64,000 bases of DNA from Hymenobacter yonginensis (GCF_027625995.1 NZ_CP115396.1:1736001-1800000); one strand, 5' to 3'; shown: positions 25,601 to 33,467, counted from the stretch's first letter. Numbers and translations: made by a program. The notes: generated by a model from the sequence alone, not told the origin.

Positions 25601-25908
25601 TGGACCTGGACGGCAAAGAGTCGACCACGGAAGTGCGGGTGGTGAGCTTCGACGGCAAAGGCGCGGCTACGCTGATTTCGGTGTACCCTTCGCCCTCAAC
25701 CGACAAGGCAACCCTCGACCTGCTGGCGCTGAGCCAGGCCACCTACCAGTTGGAAGTTCTGGGGGCTGATGGCCGCCGGATGCTGCGCTTTGAAACCACG
25801 GGCGGCCGCGAGGTGGCCCTGCCGGTAGCGGAGTTTGCCAAAGGCACGTACATGATCCGGGTGAGCGGCCAAGGCCAGCGCTACCTGGTAAAGCTGCTCA
25901 AAAACTAG
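22657..25908 (+). CDS. T9SS type A sorting-domain protein with thrombospondin type 3 calcium repeats
   Basis: A large cell-surface or secreted protein of 1083 residues. It has a signal peptide (MKQRLRYWSVAAVTLLSSFA, ending VVDTAYA), a long N-terminal region of beta-rich unknown domains, then from about 560 onward a run of Asp-rich TSP3-like calcium-binding repeats (DYDNDGVADAQDLDDDNDG, DLDADGDGITDAREANGG, DTDGDGRTDLYDLDSDNDG, DADKDGLADQFD). A fibronectin-like segment follows (LPVELISFQARAAGRDALLT) and then a C-terminal sorting domain (SVYPSPSTDKATLDLL through YMIRVSGQGQRYLVKLLKN). The sorting domain marks it as cargo of the type IX system. The start gives a proper signal peptide. Confidence 0.9.
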   Translation: MKQRLRYWSVAAVTLLSSFAVVDTAYAEGSRELTPNSNNLALTDPANTRAGYLTHDAVAGAQDVSLSFLKPKAWGPGFSADHRMYIRLQPGERLAYGVQRINFQALDNIFYGNLVLTVRYGNGFGGAGQIVQQTTLSRDINTANSGGLLTNQAGVIGSAAQAQAGPSTLNPAGYTPLTYTNTTGATQDFWVEFTGTANGLNEFNDGNTQPGFNDLSVSNRANYNAARITRAEYPFWDFTVIGADNQEKKGRLFSKFWAFSAGLSGGNGFENRLSSSFALYPLIPSAQNPGRYYVKQFELAGMRPYVFYFVSNANGTVAYDAANNATTQFSESRKSRSGRFGYPEYSNFVNDPDQNLWPSAPAPNFSRTYQPFCNSITGRGAAAFTTTSEETGSVNILIDLNNNGVKDGNDVLLEQTVTQANIPVTTAWDGRDAAGGTVATGTAIRLTFTSTGAPVNFPIYDAEGNPDGYRVQNIRPSSGGNAFFDRLYWDDRNLTTFPATPPAPDNSNNRLDGVVSSTTTYQGVHRWGDATNEAGNDLTINTWTYGFISAAAEQSFIYTFNCDYDNDGVADAQDLDDDNDGISDLTESNGQNPQTYTLNGQPKTDGTGVPIYLDAAYVTPNRGAWRDVNADGINDLFDVDLDGIPNHIDLDADGDGITDAREANGGPNPTGMGVNGRINNSFLDLNKDGMDDRYQAGGSVVLSMPDTDGDGRTDLYDLDSDNDGILDMREAQSTAAYIEGNSDADKDGLADQFDQQNGGLAPNGVALNPVNTEGNGPRDYRDTDSDNDAQPDWIEGFDENQDGAAMDDLNRKAQAFALANPNKTAYYPIVPRALSPFLADADADGQPNFLDPQSAYYHDDNQNGLVDLFDPAYGGSPSVAPKRTAGQADADFRSAAVATPLPVELISFQARAAGRDALLTWATASEKDNAHFDVERSADGVTFAVVGSVRGNGTRSTRTDYAFTDKGAGAAAGTRYYRLRQVDLDGKESTTEVRVVSFDGKGAATLISVYPSPSTDKATLDLLALSQATYQLEVLGADGRRMLRFETTGGREVALPVAEFAKGTYMIRVSGQGQRYLVKLLKN

Positions 25909-25931
25909 TAAACCGTAGCAGCACGCCACTG

Positions 25932-25965
25932 AAAAGGGCTTCCGGATATCCGGAAGCCCTTTTTT
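25932..25965 (+). terminator. Perfect-palindrome terminator after the TSP3/T9SS gene
   Basis: AAGGGCTTCCGGATATCCGG is the start of a perfect 28-base palindrome followed by a T-run. It is a strong intrinsic terminator candidate. Confidence 0.9.
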
Positions 25966-26003
25966 GCTCACCCAGTTTCTATCTGGTATACTTCTGGAAT
26001 GCA

Positions 26004-26043
26004 GAAGAAAACCCCGGCCGCATCTGCAGCCGGGGTTTTCTTC
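26004..26043. terminator. Bidirectional terminator before the E1 dehydrogenase 3' end
   Basis: GAAGAAAACCCCGGC pairs with GCCGGGGTTTTCTTC around a short loop. On the minus strand it gives a hairpin with T-rich tail just after the dehydrogenase stop at 26065. Confidence 0.85.
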
Positions 26044-26064
26044 TATGTGCTGGATGAAGTTCCG

Positions 26065-28275
26065 CTAGTACCCCAGCAGCTCGGCCAGGGCGGCGGCTAC
26101 CTTATCGGGGTTGGGCAGCATCTGGCGTTCCAGCTCCACGTTGAGGGCAATGGCAGGCAGATTGGCGGCGCCGAGCGTGAACACGGGCGCGTCGAGCTGG
26201 CGGAAGCAGGTACGCTGGATGCGCCCGGCCAGACTTTCGGCGAAGGAATTCATAAGCGGCTCCTCGGTCAGCACCAGGGCCTTACCGTGGCGACGCACGG
26301 CGGCTTCCACGGCTTCGTAGTCGAGAGGGTTGAGGGTGCGCAGATCCAGGATTTCCACCTGGCCGGCAAACTGGCGGCTGGCGGTTTTGGCCCAGTGCAC
26401 GCCCATGCCGTAGGTAATCACTACGCAGGTTTCGCCGTTTTGCAGCTTCGTGGCGTCGGCCTGCTGGGACACGGCGGCTTTGCCGAGCGGCACCACGTAG
26501 CCAGTGGCGGGCTCCACGGTTTTGGCGTCTTCGGTGCCGGGCACTTTGCTCCAGTAGAGGCCTTTGTGCTCCAGCATCACCACGGGGTTGGGGTCGAGGT
26601 AGGCGGCGCGCATCAGGCCCTTCATGTCGGCGGCGTTGCTGGGGTACACCACCTTGATGCCGCGGATGGTGAGCAGCGTGCTTTCGATGGAGCCTGAGTG
26701 GTAGGGCCCGCCCCCGCCGTAGGCCCCGATGGGCACCCGGATGAGGCTCTGCACCGGAAACTGGCCGTTGGAGAGGTAGCAGCTCTTGCTGAGCTCCTCC
26801 ACCAGCTGGTTCAGGGCCGGCCAGATGTAATCGGCGAACTGCACTTCCACGATGGCCTTGGCGCCCACGGCGCTCATGCCGGCCGTGCTGCCCACGATGT
26901 AGGCCTCCTGAATAGGCGTGTTAAACACGCGGGCGTCGCCGTACTTTTTGGCCAGCAGGGCGGCCTCGCGGAACACGCCGCCCAACTCACCACCCACGTC
27001 CTGACCGTAAAACAGGGCCTCCGGAAACTCGCGCAGAATATCATCCACGGCGTGCAGGGCGGCGTCCACCATCAGGGCCTTGTCGGCTCCGGCGGGGGTC
27101 CGCTCGCCGGCTTCCTCGGTCACGGCCGGCGGGGCAAACTCGTGGTCGGCGAAGGTGGCGGGGTCGGGGTTGGGGGCGGCCAGGGCGCGCTGGTAGTCGG
27201 CCTCCACAGTGGCGCGGGCCTCAGCGGCCAGCTGCTGCAGCTCGTCTTCGGCGAAGCCCAGCTCCAATAGCTGCTGGTGGAAGCGCGGCAGCGGGTCCTG
27301 CAGGGAGTGTTGGGCGAGGTTGTCGCCGCGGTACCACTCGCGGCGCACGCCGCTGGTGTGGTGGCCCAGCAGCGGGCAGCGGGCGTGCACCAGCACCGGG
27401 CCGCGCCGCTCGCGCACGTAATCGGCGGCCTGCTGCATGCCCGCGTAGCTGGCCAGGAAATCGGCCCCGTCGAACTGCAGGCGGTGCAGCCCTTTAAAGC
27501 CGGCCGCAAACTCGTAGGCATCCATGGCCCGCATCTCGCGGCCCGTGGCCGAAATGCCCCATTCGTTGTCCTGCACCAGGTAAATAATGGGCAACTGGTG
27601 CAGCACGGCCATCTGCAGCGCCTCGCTCACCTCTCCCTCGGTCATGGCACCGTCGCCGATGGAACACAACACGAGCGGCTTCTTTTCTGAATTAGTAATT
27701 AGTAATGAAGAATTAAGAATTGGCTGTTCATCATCGCCTGAACCTGCATCCGCTGGCAAATCCGTGGATGAATCACTAATTGCTAATTGCTCATTACTAC
27801 TTGTCGCCAGCCCCTGGCTTTCCAGATACTTGATGCCGTGGGCGACGCCGGTGGCCGGAATGGCCTGCATACCGGTGGCCGAGCTTTGGTGCGGAATGGT
27901 AGGGAAGCCGGCGCGCCGCAGCGAGGGGTGGCTGTAGTAAGTGCGGCCGCCCGAAAATGGGTCGTCGCGCTTGGCCATGAGCTGCAGCATCAGCTCGTAA
28001 GGCTGCAGGCCGATGCCCAACAGCATGGCGTCGTCGCGGTAGTAGGGCGCCACGTAGTCCTGGGGGCCGAGCTGGCTGGCGGCGGCCAGCTGAATGGCCT
28101 CGTGGCCGCGGGCGGTGGCGTGCACGTACTTGGCCGTCACGGCCTTGTTTTCTTCGTAGAGGCGGGCCAGCTCGTCGGCGGTCCGCATCAGGCGGTACAC
28201 CCGGCGCAGCGTTTCGGGCGCGGGCGGGGCGGCAGTGAAGTCAGCTTCCAGAGTGGGGGCAGCGTGCAGGGACAT
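26065..28275 (-). CDS. Fused alpha/beta 2-oxoacid dehydrogenase E1 (thiamine diphosphate) with a translated repeat insert
   Basis: A 736-residue single-chain E1 that decarboxylates a 2-oxoacid and passes the acyl group to an E2 lipoyl domain. The alpha half (1-380) has YYRDDAMLLGIGLQPYEL and the thiamine diphosphate motif beginning SIGDGAMTEGEVSEALQMAV and ending QDN. The beta half (400-736) has the family strands GQDVGGELGGVFREAA, FNTPIQEAYIVGSTAGMSAV and EVQFADYIWPALNQLVEELS. The fused form is common in Bacteroidota. Between the helix ending at residue 156 (YLESQG) and strand KKPLVLCSIGDG (198 onward) are about 41 extra residues encoded by an AT-rich inverted repeat. The reading frame is intact. 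Branched-chain oxoacid is a likely substrate class but not proven; no E2 gene is nearby. Confidence 0.92.
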   Translation of the reverse strand: MSLHAAPTLEADFTAAPPAPETLRRVYRLMRTADELARLYEENKAVTAKYVHATARGHEAIQLAAASQLGPQDYVAPYYRDDAMLLGIGLQPYELMLQLMAKRDDPFSGGRTYYSHPSLRRAGFPTIPHQSSATGMQAIPATGVAHGIKYLESQGLATSSNEQLAISDSSTDLPADAGSGDDEQPILNSSLLITNSEKKPLVLCSIGDGAMTEGEVSEALQMAVLHQLPIIYLVQDNEWGISATGREMRAMDAYEFAAGFKGLHRLQFDGADFLASYAGMQQAADYVRERRGPVLVHARCPLLGHHTSGVRREWYRGDNLAQHSLQDPLPRFHQQLLELGFAEDELQQLAAEARATVEADYQRALAAPNPDPATFADHEFAPPAVTEEAGERTPAGADKALMVDAALHAVDDILREFPEALFYGQDVGGELGGVFREAALLAKKYGDARVFNTPIQEAYIVGSTAGMSAVGAKAIVEVQFADYIWPALNQLVEELSKSCYLSNGQFPVQSLIRVPIGAYGGGGPYHSGSIESTLLTIRGIKVVYPSNAADMKGLMRAAYLDPNPVVMLEHKGLYWSKVPGTEDAKTVEPATGYVVPLGKAAVSQQADATKLQNGETCVVITYGMGVHWAKTASRQFAGQVEILDLRTLNPLDYEAVEAAVRRHGKALVLTEEPLMNSFAESLAGRIQRTCFRQLDAPVFTLGAANLPAIALNVELERQMLPNPDKVAAALAELLGY
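27684..27807. repeat. AATTAGTA phrase element inserted in frame in the E1 gene
   Basis: The left arm (27689-27724) begins GAATTAGTAATTAGTAATGA and the right arm (27771-27800) is CTAATTGCTAATTGCTCATT-like. They are imperfect inverted copies around a core of about 46 bases with ordinary GC. In the first 33 bases of the left arm only six are G or C, against very GC-rich flanks. The 124-base segment contributes about 41 codons without frameshift or stop. Confidence 0.82.
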
Positions 28276-28371
28276 GGGCGGGGATTGGGTTCGGGGCGAA
28301 ATTACGGGTTCGGGCCGGAATGGCCGCGGCCGGCCGTAGCGCTTGCCCTACCCAACCGTATCTTCGGGCCC

Positions 28372-28893
28372 ATGTTCGTTCCGCTCGCCATTTCCGCCGC
28401 CACTCCCGCCGACCTGCCCGCCCTGGCTGGCCTCGTCAACAACGCCTACCGCGGCGAAGCCAGCCTGCGTGGCTGGACCTCCGAAGCCCACCTGCTCGAC
28501 GGCCCCCGCACCGACGAAGCCGACCTGCACCAGCTCGCGGCCGTGCCCGGCGCCACCTTCCTGCTGGCCTGCACCGAAGCCGGCGAGCTGGTGGGCAGCG
28601 TCTATACCAAGCCCCAGGCCCCCGACCTGTACGTGGGCATGCTGTCCGTGGACCCCACGCGGCAGGCGGCAGGAATCGGGCGGCAGCTGCTGGCCGCCAC
28701 CGAAGCCCAGGCCCGGCAGACCGGTTTCAGCAGCGTGCTGATTTCCGTCATTTCGGTGCGCGCCGAGCTGATTGCCTGGTACGAGCGGCTGGGCTTCCAA
28801 CGCACCGGCGAGGTGCTGCCGTTTCCGGTGCACGCCAGCCCCAGCATCCCGAAGCAGCCGCTGGAGCTGCTGCTGCTGCGCAAGATGGTGTAG
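28372..28893 (+). CDS. GNAT family N-acetyltransferase
   Basis: A 173-residue acetyltransferase of the GCN5-related fold. Motif A is VGMLSVDPTRQAAGIGRQLL with the acetyl-CoA pyrophosphate loop (R-QAAGIG), followed by the helix AATEAQARQTGFSSVLISVI and the C-terminal WYERLGFQRTGEVLPFPV. The substrate is unknown. Start at ATG 28372, just inside a much longer antisense frame of the E1 gene that is not real. Near-match promoter box TATCTTCG lies directly upstream. Confidence 0.9.
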   Translation: MFVPLAISAATPADLPALAGLVNNAYRGEASLRGWTSEAHLLDGPRTDEADLHQLAAVPGATFLLACTEAGELVGSVYTKPQAPDLYVGMLSVDPTRQAAGIGRQLLAATEAQARQTGFSSVLISVISVRAELIAWYERLGFQRTGEVLPFPVHASPSIPKQPLELLLLRKMV

Positions 28894-28932
28894 CTTTATA
28901 AAGCTTCACGCTGGCAGCGTCGGAGCTGTACG

Positions 28933-29964
28933 TCAGTCGAAATCCCACCACGCCGCCTGTTTCACTGGCTCGCCCAGTGTGTAGGGTTCCCCGATACGGG
29001 GCACGGTTACGGGCAGGCCCAGGGCCTCGGCGGCCGGCAGCAGTAGGCGGATGGGCTCGTTCCAGGGATGGTAGCCGAGCGTGAACTTGGCCCAATGCAC
29101 CGGTAGCAGCAGGCGCGCGCCCAGCTCCTGCGCCGCCCGCGCCGTTTCGGCGGGCAGCGTGTGCACGGCGTGCCAGAGCTCGTTGTACTGCCCGTTTTCC
29201 AGCACCGCCAGATCAAACGGCCCGTACTGCGCGCCGATGGCCCGGAAGTGCGGGCCGTAGCCACTGTCGCCGCCCAGAAACAGGCGGTGACCGGGCAGCT
29301 GCAGCACGTACGACGCCCACAGCGTGCGCCGCGCCCGCACCCCGCGCCCCGACATGTGCTGGGCGGGCGTGGCCGTGAGCTGCGCCCCGCCCGGCAGCGT
29401 GGTGGTATCGTGCCAGTTCAGCTCGGTGATGCGCGCCTCCTCGAAGCCCCAGTGCCGGAAGTGACTGCCCACGCCCAGCGGCACCACCAACCGCGTTACT
29501 TTGTCGCGGAGCTGGCGCACGGTGGCGTAGTCGAGGTGGTCGTAGTGGTCATGGGTGATGAGTAGCACGTCAATGGGCGGCAGGTCGGCGACCTGGTAGG
29601 TGTTGGCGCCGACGTAGGCCTGCACCGAGTACGGCACCGGCGAGGCCGCCCCGCTGAACACCGGATCCACGAGCATCGTGAGGCCCGCCGCCTTAATCAG
29701 GTACGACGAGTGACCGAACCACACCAGCGTGGGCGCCGCCAGCGCAGGCAGCTGCCGCAGGTCAGTCGTTACCGATGGTATCGGGCGCGAGGGCGTGACG
29801 GTGGCAGGGCGGCGCAGGTAGTCGCGCAGCATCTGGCCCAGGTTGGCATCAGCGGGGCTGAAGCGCACGTTGCCCGGGTTGCGGAACTGGCCGTTGTGGT
29901 AGTTTTCCAGCCCCATAAACTGGCGCTGGCTGCTTTGGGAAGGGTTTTTACCCAGTATGTTCAT
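28933..29964 (-). CDS. MBL-fold metallo-hydrolase (NAPE-PLD/UlaG-like)
   Basis: A 343-residue metallo-beta-lactamase-fold enzyme. The metal motif is LLITHDHYDHLDYATVRQL (HxHxDH), preceded by APTLVWFGHSSYLIKAAGLT and VDPVFSG; further ligands are in TPAQHMSGRGV, LGGDSGYGPHF and LLPVHWAKFTLGYHPWNEP. This pattern resembles bacterial relatives of N-acylphosphatidylethanolamine phospholipase D, so a phosphodiesterase role is plausible but unproven. Start at ATG 29964 (MNILGKNPSQ). Unlike many relatives it has no N-terminal membrane helix from this start. Convergent with the GNAT gene. Confidence 0.87.
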   Translation of the reverse strand: MNILGKNPSQSSQRQFMGLENYHNGQFRNPGNVRFSPADANLGQMLRDYLRRPATVTPSRPIPSVTTDLRQLPALAAPTLVWFGHSSYLIKAAGLTMLVDPVFSGAASPVPYSVQAYVGANTYQVADLPPIDVLLITHDHYDHLDYATVRQLRDKVTRLVVPLGVGSHFRHWGFEEARITELNWHDTTTLPGGAQLTATPAQHMSGRGVRARRTLWASYVLQLPGHRLFLGGDSGYGPHFRAIGAQYGPFDLAVLENGQYNELWHAVHTLPAETARAAQELGARLLLPVHWAKFTLGYHPWNEPIRLLLPAAEALGLPVTVPRIGEPYTLGEPVKQAAWWDFD

Positions 29965-30135
29965 CAGGTGCACGCCGCGAAAAACCAGCGGCTGGCTAAC
30001 ACGACGCAGCGCCGGCCGGTTTACTTTACCGGCCCCGGATATTTCCCGCACATCAGCCCCAGCCAGGCCGGATGCTGCAACCATTTCCGATTGCGCGCCT
30101 CTGTAGGCCGACACGCGGCGGGCCCGGGATTTTTT

Positions 30136-30143
30136 TACCTTTG
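30136..30143 (+). promoter_or_regulatory. Bacteroidota -7 box TACCTTTG before hemF
   Basis: Exact TAnnTTTG following a T-tract, 92 bp upstream of the hemF ATG. No well-spaced -33 TTG was found. Confidence 0.45.
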
Positions 30144-30234
30144 CCGGCACAGAAACAGCTTTTCCCCTGCTTTCAGTCAGGTTGCGGGGTGTTTTTGCGG
30201 CCAAGTTTGCCCCCGAACCCACGCCTGTGCCGTT

Positions 30235-31191
30235 ATGACGCCTATGCTTTCCGCCCCTGCTGCCCCCTTCCCCACGCCCCGCCCCGCCGCCGAATTCCGT
30301 GAAACCGTGGCCGACTGGATGCGCCAGTTCCAGGACTGGCTCTGCCAGCAGCTGGAGCAGGCCGATGGCACGGGCCGCTTTCAGGAAGACGCCTGGCAGC
30401 ACCACGGCGGCGGCGGCGGGCGCAGCCGGGTGCTCACCCACGGCACCATCATCGAGAAGGGCGGCGTGAACTTTTCGGGCGTGCAGGGCACCATGAGCGA
30501 GCAGGCCGCGCGCGTGCTGCTCATGCCCAACCCCGAGTACTTTGCCACCGGCGTGAGCGTGGTGCAGCACCCGCGCAGCCCGCAGGTGCCCATTGCCCAC
30601 ATGAACGTGCGCTACTTCGAGGCCGGCAACGGCGAAGCCTGGTTTGGCGGCGGCCTCGACCTGACCCCGATTTACGTGGACGAAGCCCAGGCCCGCTGGT
30701 TTCATGAGCAGATTGCCGCGGCCTGCGCGCCCCACGACCCCACCTACTACGCCCGCTTCAAAACCTGGGCCGACGACTACTTCTTCCTGCCTCACCGCCA
30801 GGAAACCCGCGGCGTGGGTGGCATCTTCTTCGACCGGCTCACGGTGGGCAAAGACGGCGACCGGGACGCGCTGTTTGCCTTCGTGCAGGCCGTGGGGCGG
30901 GTGTTTGGCGAAGCCTACTGCGAGCTGCTGCGCCAGAACGCCGACCGCCCCTACTCCGAGCGCGAAAAGCAGTGGCAGCTGGTGCGCCGCGGCCGCTACG
31001 CCGAGTTCAACCTAGCCTTCGACCGGGGCACGCGCTTCGGCCTGGAAACCGGCGGCCGCACCGAAAGCATCCTCATGAGTCTGCCGCCGCAGTGCGAATG
31101 GCACTATAATTTTCCCATCGAGCCGGGCTCGCCCGAAGCCGCCACCCAACAGTGGCTGCGCAAAGGAGTCGACTGGCTGGCCCCTCGTTAA
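30235..31191 (+). CDS. hemF: Oxygen-dependent coproporphyrinogen III oxidase
   Basis: Converts coproporphyrinogen III to protoporphyrinogen IX in haem synthesis using molecular oxygen. 318 residues, typical length. Family blocks in order: HHGGGGGRSRVLTHGTIIEK, GGVNFSGVQG, PIAHMNVRYFEAGNGEAWFG with GGLDLTPIYVDE, WADDYFFLPHRQETRGVGGI, FDRGTRFGLETGGRTESILM and the C-terminal PPQCEWHYNFPIEPGSPEA. Start ATG 30235; ATG 30244 is a near alternative. No other haem gene is adjacent. A CAACTGAC element follows just after the stop. Confidence 0.96.
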   Translation: MTPMLSAPAAPFPTPRPAAEFRETVADWMRQFQDWLCQQLEQADGTGRFQEDAWQHHGGGGGRSRVLTHGTIIEKGGVNFSGVQGTMSEQAARVLLMPNPEYFATGVSVVQHPRSPQVPIAHMNVRYFEAGNGEAWFGGGLDLTPIYVDEAQARWFHEQIAAACAPHDPTYYARFKTWADDYFFLPHRQETRGVGGIFFDRLTVGKDGDRDALFAFVQAVGRVFGEAYCELLRQNADRPYSEREKQWQLVRRGRYAEFNLAFDRGTRFGLETGGRTESILMSLPPQCEWHYNFPIEPGSPEAATQQWLRKGVDWLAPR

Positions 31192-31195
31192 CTGG

Positions 31196-31291
31196 TTGTC
31201 AATTGTTGATTGTCAGTTGTCAGTCGACAAATGAGAGAATGAGACTATCCGCCAGCAACTGACAACGAGCAACTGACAACCGAGAACTGAC
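31196..31291. repeat. CAACTGAC phrase element with inverted arms, copy 2
   Basis: The left arm (about 31196-31231, GGTTGTCAATTGTTGATTGT...) and the right arm (about 31255-31291, CAACTGACAACGAGCAACTG...) are imperfect inverted arrays of the same phrase as at 12875-12986, around a core of about 23 bases. It runs from the hemF stop to within two bases of the PAP2 start codon. Confidence 0.75.
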
Positions 31292-31292
31292 T

Positions 31293-31916
31293 TTGATAGA
31301 AGCGCTACAATCGTTTGACCGCTGGCTGCTGGTAGCCGCCAACACCCACCGTACGCCCAAGCTGGACACCCTCATGGTGTTCTTCACGGAGCGGCTGGTG
31401 TGGTTTCCGGCGTACTTTGTGCTGCTCGTGATGCTGGCCTATCTATTTGGGCGGCGCGCCTGGCTGCTGCTGCCGCTACTGGGCGCCAGCGTGGCCCTGG
31501 CCGACGTAATATCCAGTCGCCTGTTCAAGCCCTACTTCGCCCGCCTCCGCCCCTGCCACGACCCCGACCTGTCGGCTACGCTGAACCTGATCAACGGCTG
31601 CGGCGGGCAGTTCGGGTTTATGTCGTCGCACGCGGCCAACGCCTTTGCCCTCACCGTGTTTATGAATCTGGTACTGCCCCGGCGCTACCGCGTGGCTAAG
31701 TGGCTGCTGCTGGGCTGGGCGATGGTGGTGAGCTACAGCCGCATGTACCTGGCCGCACACTTCCCGTCGGACGTGCTGGCCGGCGCGATACTGGGCAGCC
31801 TGCTGGCCTGGGGCAGCGCCACGCTGTTCCGGCGGCTGGATGCGCGCCTGTTTCCGGCCCACAAACTTTCCGAGCCCACCCACTCCATTTCCGAGAAAGC
31901 ACCAGTCGGCCGGTAG
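31293..31916 (+). CDS. PAP2 family phosphatase
   Basis: A 207-residue membrane phosphatase with five or six hydrophobic helices. The three active-site motifs are complete: K-x6-RP at 79-87 (KPYFARLRP), SSHAAN at 111-116 with H113, and SR-x5-H at 149-156 (SRMYLAAH). It would dephosphorylate a lipid phosphate such as undecaprenyl pyrophosphate or phosphatidic acid facing the periplasm. The frame begins at TTG 31293, directly after the repeat; no ATG is available before the first conserved helix. Confidence 0.92.
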   Translation: MIEALQSFDRWLLVAANTHRTPKLDTLMVFFTERLVWFPAYFVLLVMLAYLFGRRAWLLLPLLGASVALADVISSRLFKPYFARLRPCHDPDLSATLNLINGCGGQFGFMSSHAANAFALTVFMNLVLPRRYRVAKWLLLGWAMVVSYSRMYLAAHFPSDVLAGAILGSLLAWGSATLFRRLDARLFPAHKLSEPTHSISEKAPVGR

Positions 31917-31943
31917 CGACTTAGGCGTACCCGGTAGCAGGCC

Positions 31944-32690
31944 TCAGCGGCTGGTTACGCCGACAAGCACGCCCAAGTCGCCGTCGGTCTGCGTCCAGCC
32001 CTGCGCCGGCAGATAGGCGCGGGATACGAAGCCATCCAGATACAGGGCGTTACGGCAGCCCTGCTGCTGAAAGTACCGCGCGAAATCGTAGAAGTTGACC
32101 GGCTCCCGCGACAGTACGCACAGCACCCGCCCATCGGGCAGCACCCCCACGCCGTTGCGGATCTGCCGGTTTGCGGAGCCGGCCCGGAACGCCGGGTGCA
32201 GCTGCCCATCCAGCACCAGCATCGGCCCCGACTGGGTGGCGTAGCGCACAGAACGCTGGCGAAGCAGCCGCGCAAAATCGGCCGTGCGGCACACGCCGGC
32301 CTGGTTATCGGGGGTGAGGTAGAAAACGCCGTTGGGCTTGAGGTAGAAGTTGCCGGCTCCGGCCCCGGTGTCCAGAGGCGTTATCAGCCGCCCGTTTTCG
32401 ATGTAGAGCCCGAGCGGCGCGTTGCCGGGCCGAAACATACCGCCGTTCATGGCAAACTCCAGCGTATCGCCCCGGTCGGCCAGCCAGCGGCGCAGCCGGC
32501 CCAGGCTGCGTAGCGGCCGGCGTTGCTCGTCCAGCCAGAAGAGGCGCAGGTGCTGCCGGCTCAGGTCAACCCGGTAGCTGAGAAAGCGCCCGACCGGGTC
32601 ACGGGGCTGCGGGCGGGCCATAAAAAAGGCTCCACCCGCTATTCCCAGCAACAGTCCGGCCAGTAGCAGCCGCAGGATTCTGACGTTCAT
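31944..32690 (-). CDS. Phosphodiester glycosidase family protein (DUF2233/NAGPA-like)
   Basis: A 248-residue exported or membrane-anchored protein with an N-terminal hydrophobic segment (ILRLLLAGLLLGIAGGAFFM). The domain hallmarks are LEFAMNGGMFRPGNAPLGLY, FYLKPNGVFYLTPD, SGPMLVLDGQL, NGVGVLPDGRVLCVLSREPV and ALYLDGFVSRAYLP. The family includes the mammalian uncovering enzyme; bacterial members are thought to cleave or bind phosphodiester-linked sugars. ATG 32690 is chosen over TTG 32696. Convergent with the PAP2 gene. Confidence 0.88.
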   Translation of the reverse strand: MNVRILRLLLAGLLLGIAGGAFFMARPQPRDPVGRFLSYRVDLSRQHLRLFWLDEQRRPLRSLGRLRRWLADRGDTLEFAMNGGMFRPGNAPLGLYIENGRLITPLDTGAGAGNFYLKPNGVFYLTPDNQAGVCRTADFARLLRQRSVRYATQSGPMLVLDGQLHPAFRAGSANRQIRNGVGVLPDGRVLCVLSREPVNFYDFARYFQQQGCRNALYLDGFVSRAYLPAQGWTQTDGDLGVLVGVTSR

Positions 32691-32744
32691 GGGCAATGAC
32701 CAAACTCGCAGCGGCGACCAGAAGATGCTGGGGTGGGCTGAGGC

Positions 32745-33392
32745 CTAGTAGGCAAGCGTCAGGTTCAGGACCGGAACGTGCACGGTCTGGCCCTGCCGAT
32801 GCTCGTCAAAAGTAAGCGCTAGGCAATTGGCCGTCGCGGGCCCGAACGCCAGCTGCGGCTGGCCCGCCAACTGCTGCAGCAGCAAGTCAGCGGCCTCGTA
32901 TTTCGCCAGCCCGAACGCAGCGTGGGTGAGGCGACGCAGACCGGCCGGGTGCTGCGTAGGCTCGGTGGTGGCGGCTTGGGGGCCTTTGAAGGGCAGCCGA
33001 AACGTCCAGGGCAGGCTGGGATTGTGGGCGTGGGGCAGCACCTCTATGGGCAGGCCCGCCGGAAAGTACACCGGCTGATACGCCAAAGCCGCCGTGAAAA
33101 CTGGGTCTGTATCGGGGGTATTGCGCAAACACAGGCCGTAGGGCGAGGTGCCCGTGGTGGCGTAGCGGGCCCGCTCCCACAGCCGCGTAGGCTGCAGCAG
33201 TGGGCTCGTGATTTCCGCTTCGTCGTGCACCCACAGAATCTCCAAAAAGAAATTCTCGAAGTAAAACTTCCGGTTGGTGGTGCCCTGCCCGGGGTGCACG
33301 CGGCTGCTCCCTTCGATCAGGCCCAGGGCCCGCAACTCCTCGGCAACGGCGTGCGGCGAGTCGGAGAAGATGAAGAGGTGGTCAATTTCCAT
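32745..33392 (-). CDS. Glyoxalase-like (VOC fold) domain protein
   Basis: A cytoplasmic protein of 215 residues beginning MEIDHLFIFSDSPHAVAEEL, which is the opening strand and helix of a glyoxalase-like domain, followed by GQGTTNRKFYFENFFLEILW with a potential metal ligand pair (H5 region and E in FLEILWV). The second half is less conserved. This group has no assigned reaction. ATG 33392; a GTG three bases earlier is possible. It is upstream of the glycosidase on the same strand with a 54-bp gap. Confidence 0.82.
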   Translation of the reverse strand: MEIDHLFIFSDSPHAVAEELRALGLIEGSSRVHPGQGTTNRKFYFENFFLEILWVHDEAEITSPLLQPTRLWERARYATTGTSPYGLCLRNTPDTDPVFTAALAYQPVYFPAGLPIEVLPHAHNPSLPWTFRLPFKGPQAATTEPTQHPAGLRRLTHAAFGLAKYEAADLLLQQLAGQPQLAFGPATANCLALTFDEHRQGQTVHVPVLNLTLAY

Positions 33393-33467
33393 CACCGTAA
33401 CAGGATTACAATGTAACCGACAAGCACACCAGCCCGGGCGCCTGGCCCGCCAGCCGGCAGTATGCGC

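Noticed and set aside
27684-27807. Frameshift, intein or intron in the E1 gene
   Set aside because: The reading frame is continuous, the segment is about 41 codons with no splicing motifs, and the flanks match the family on both sides.
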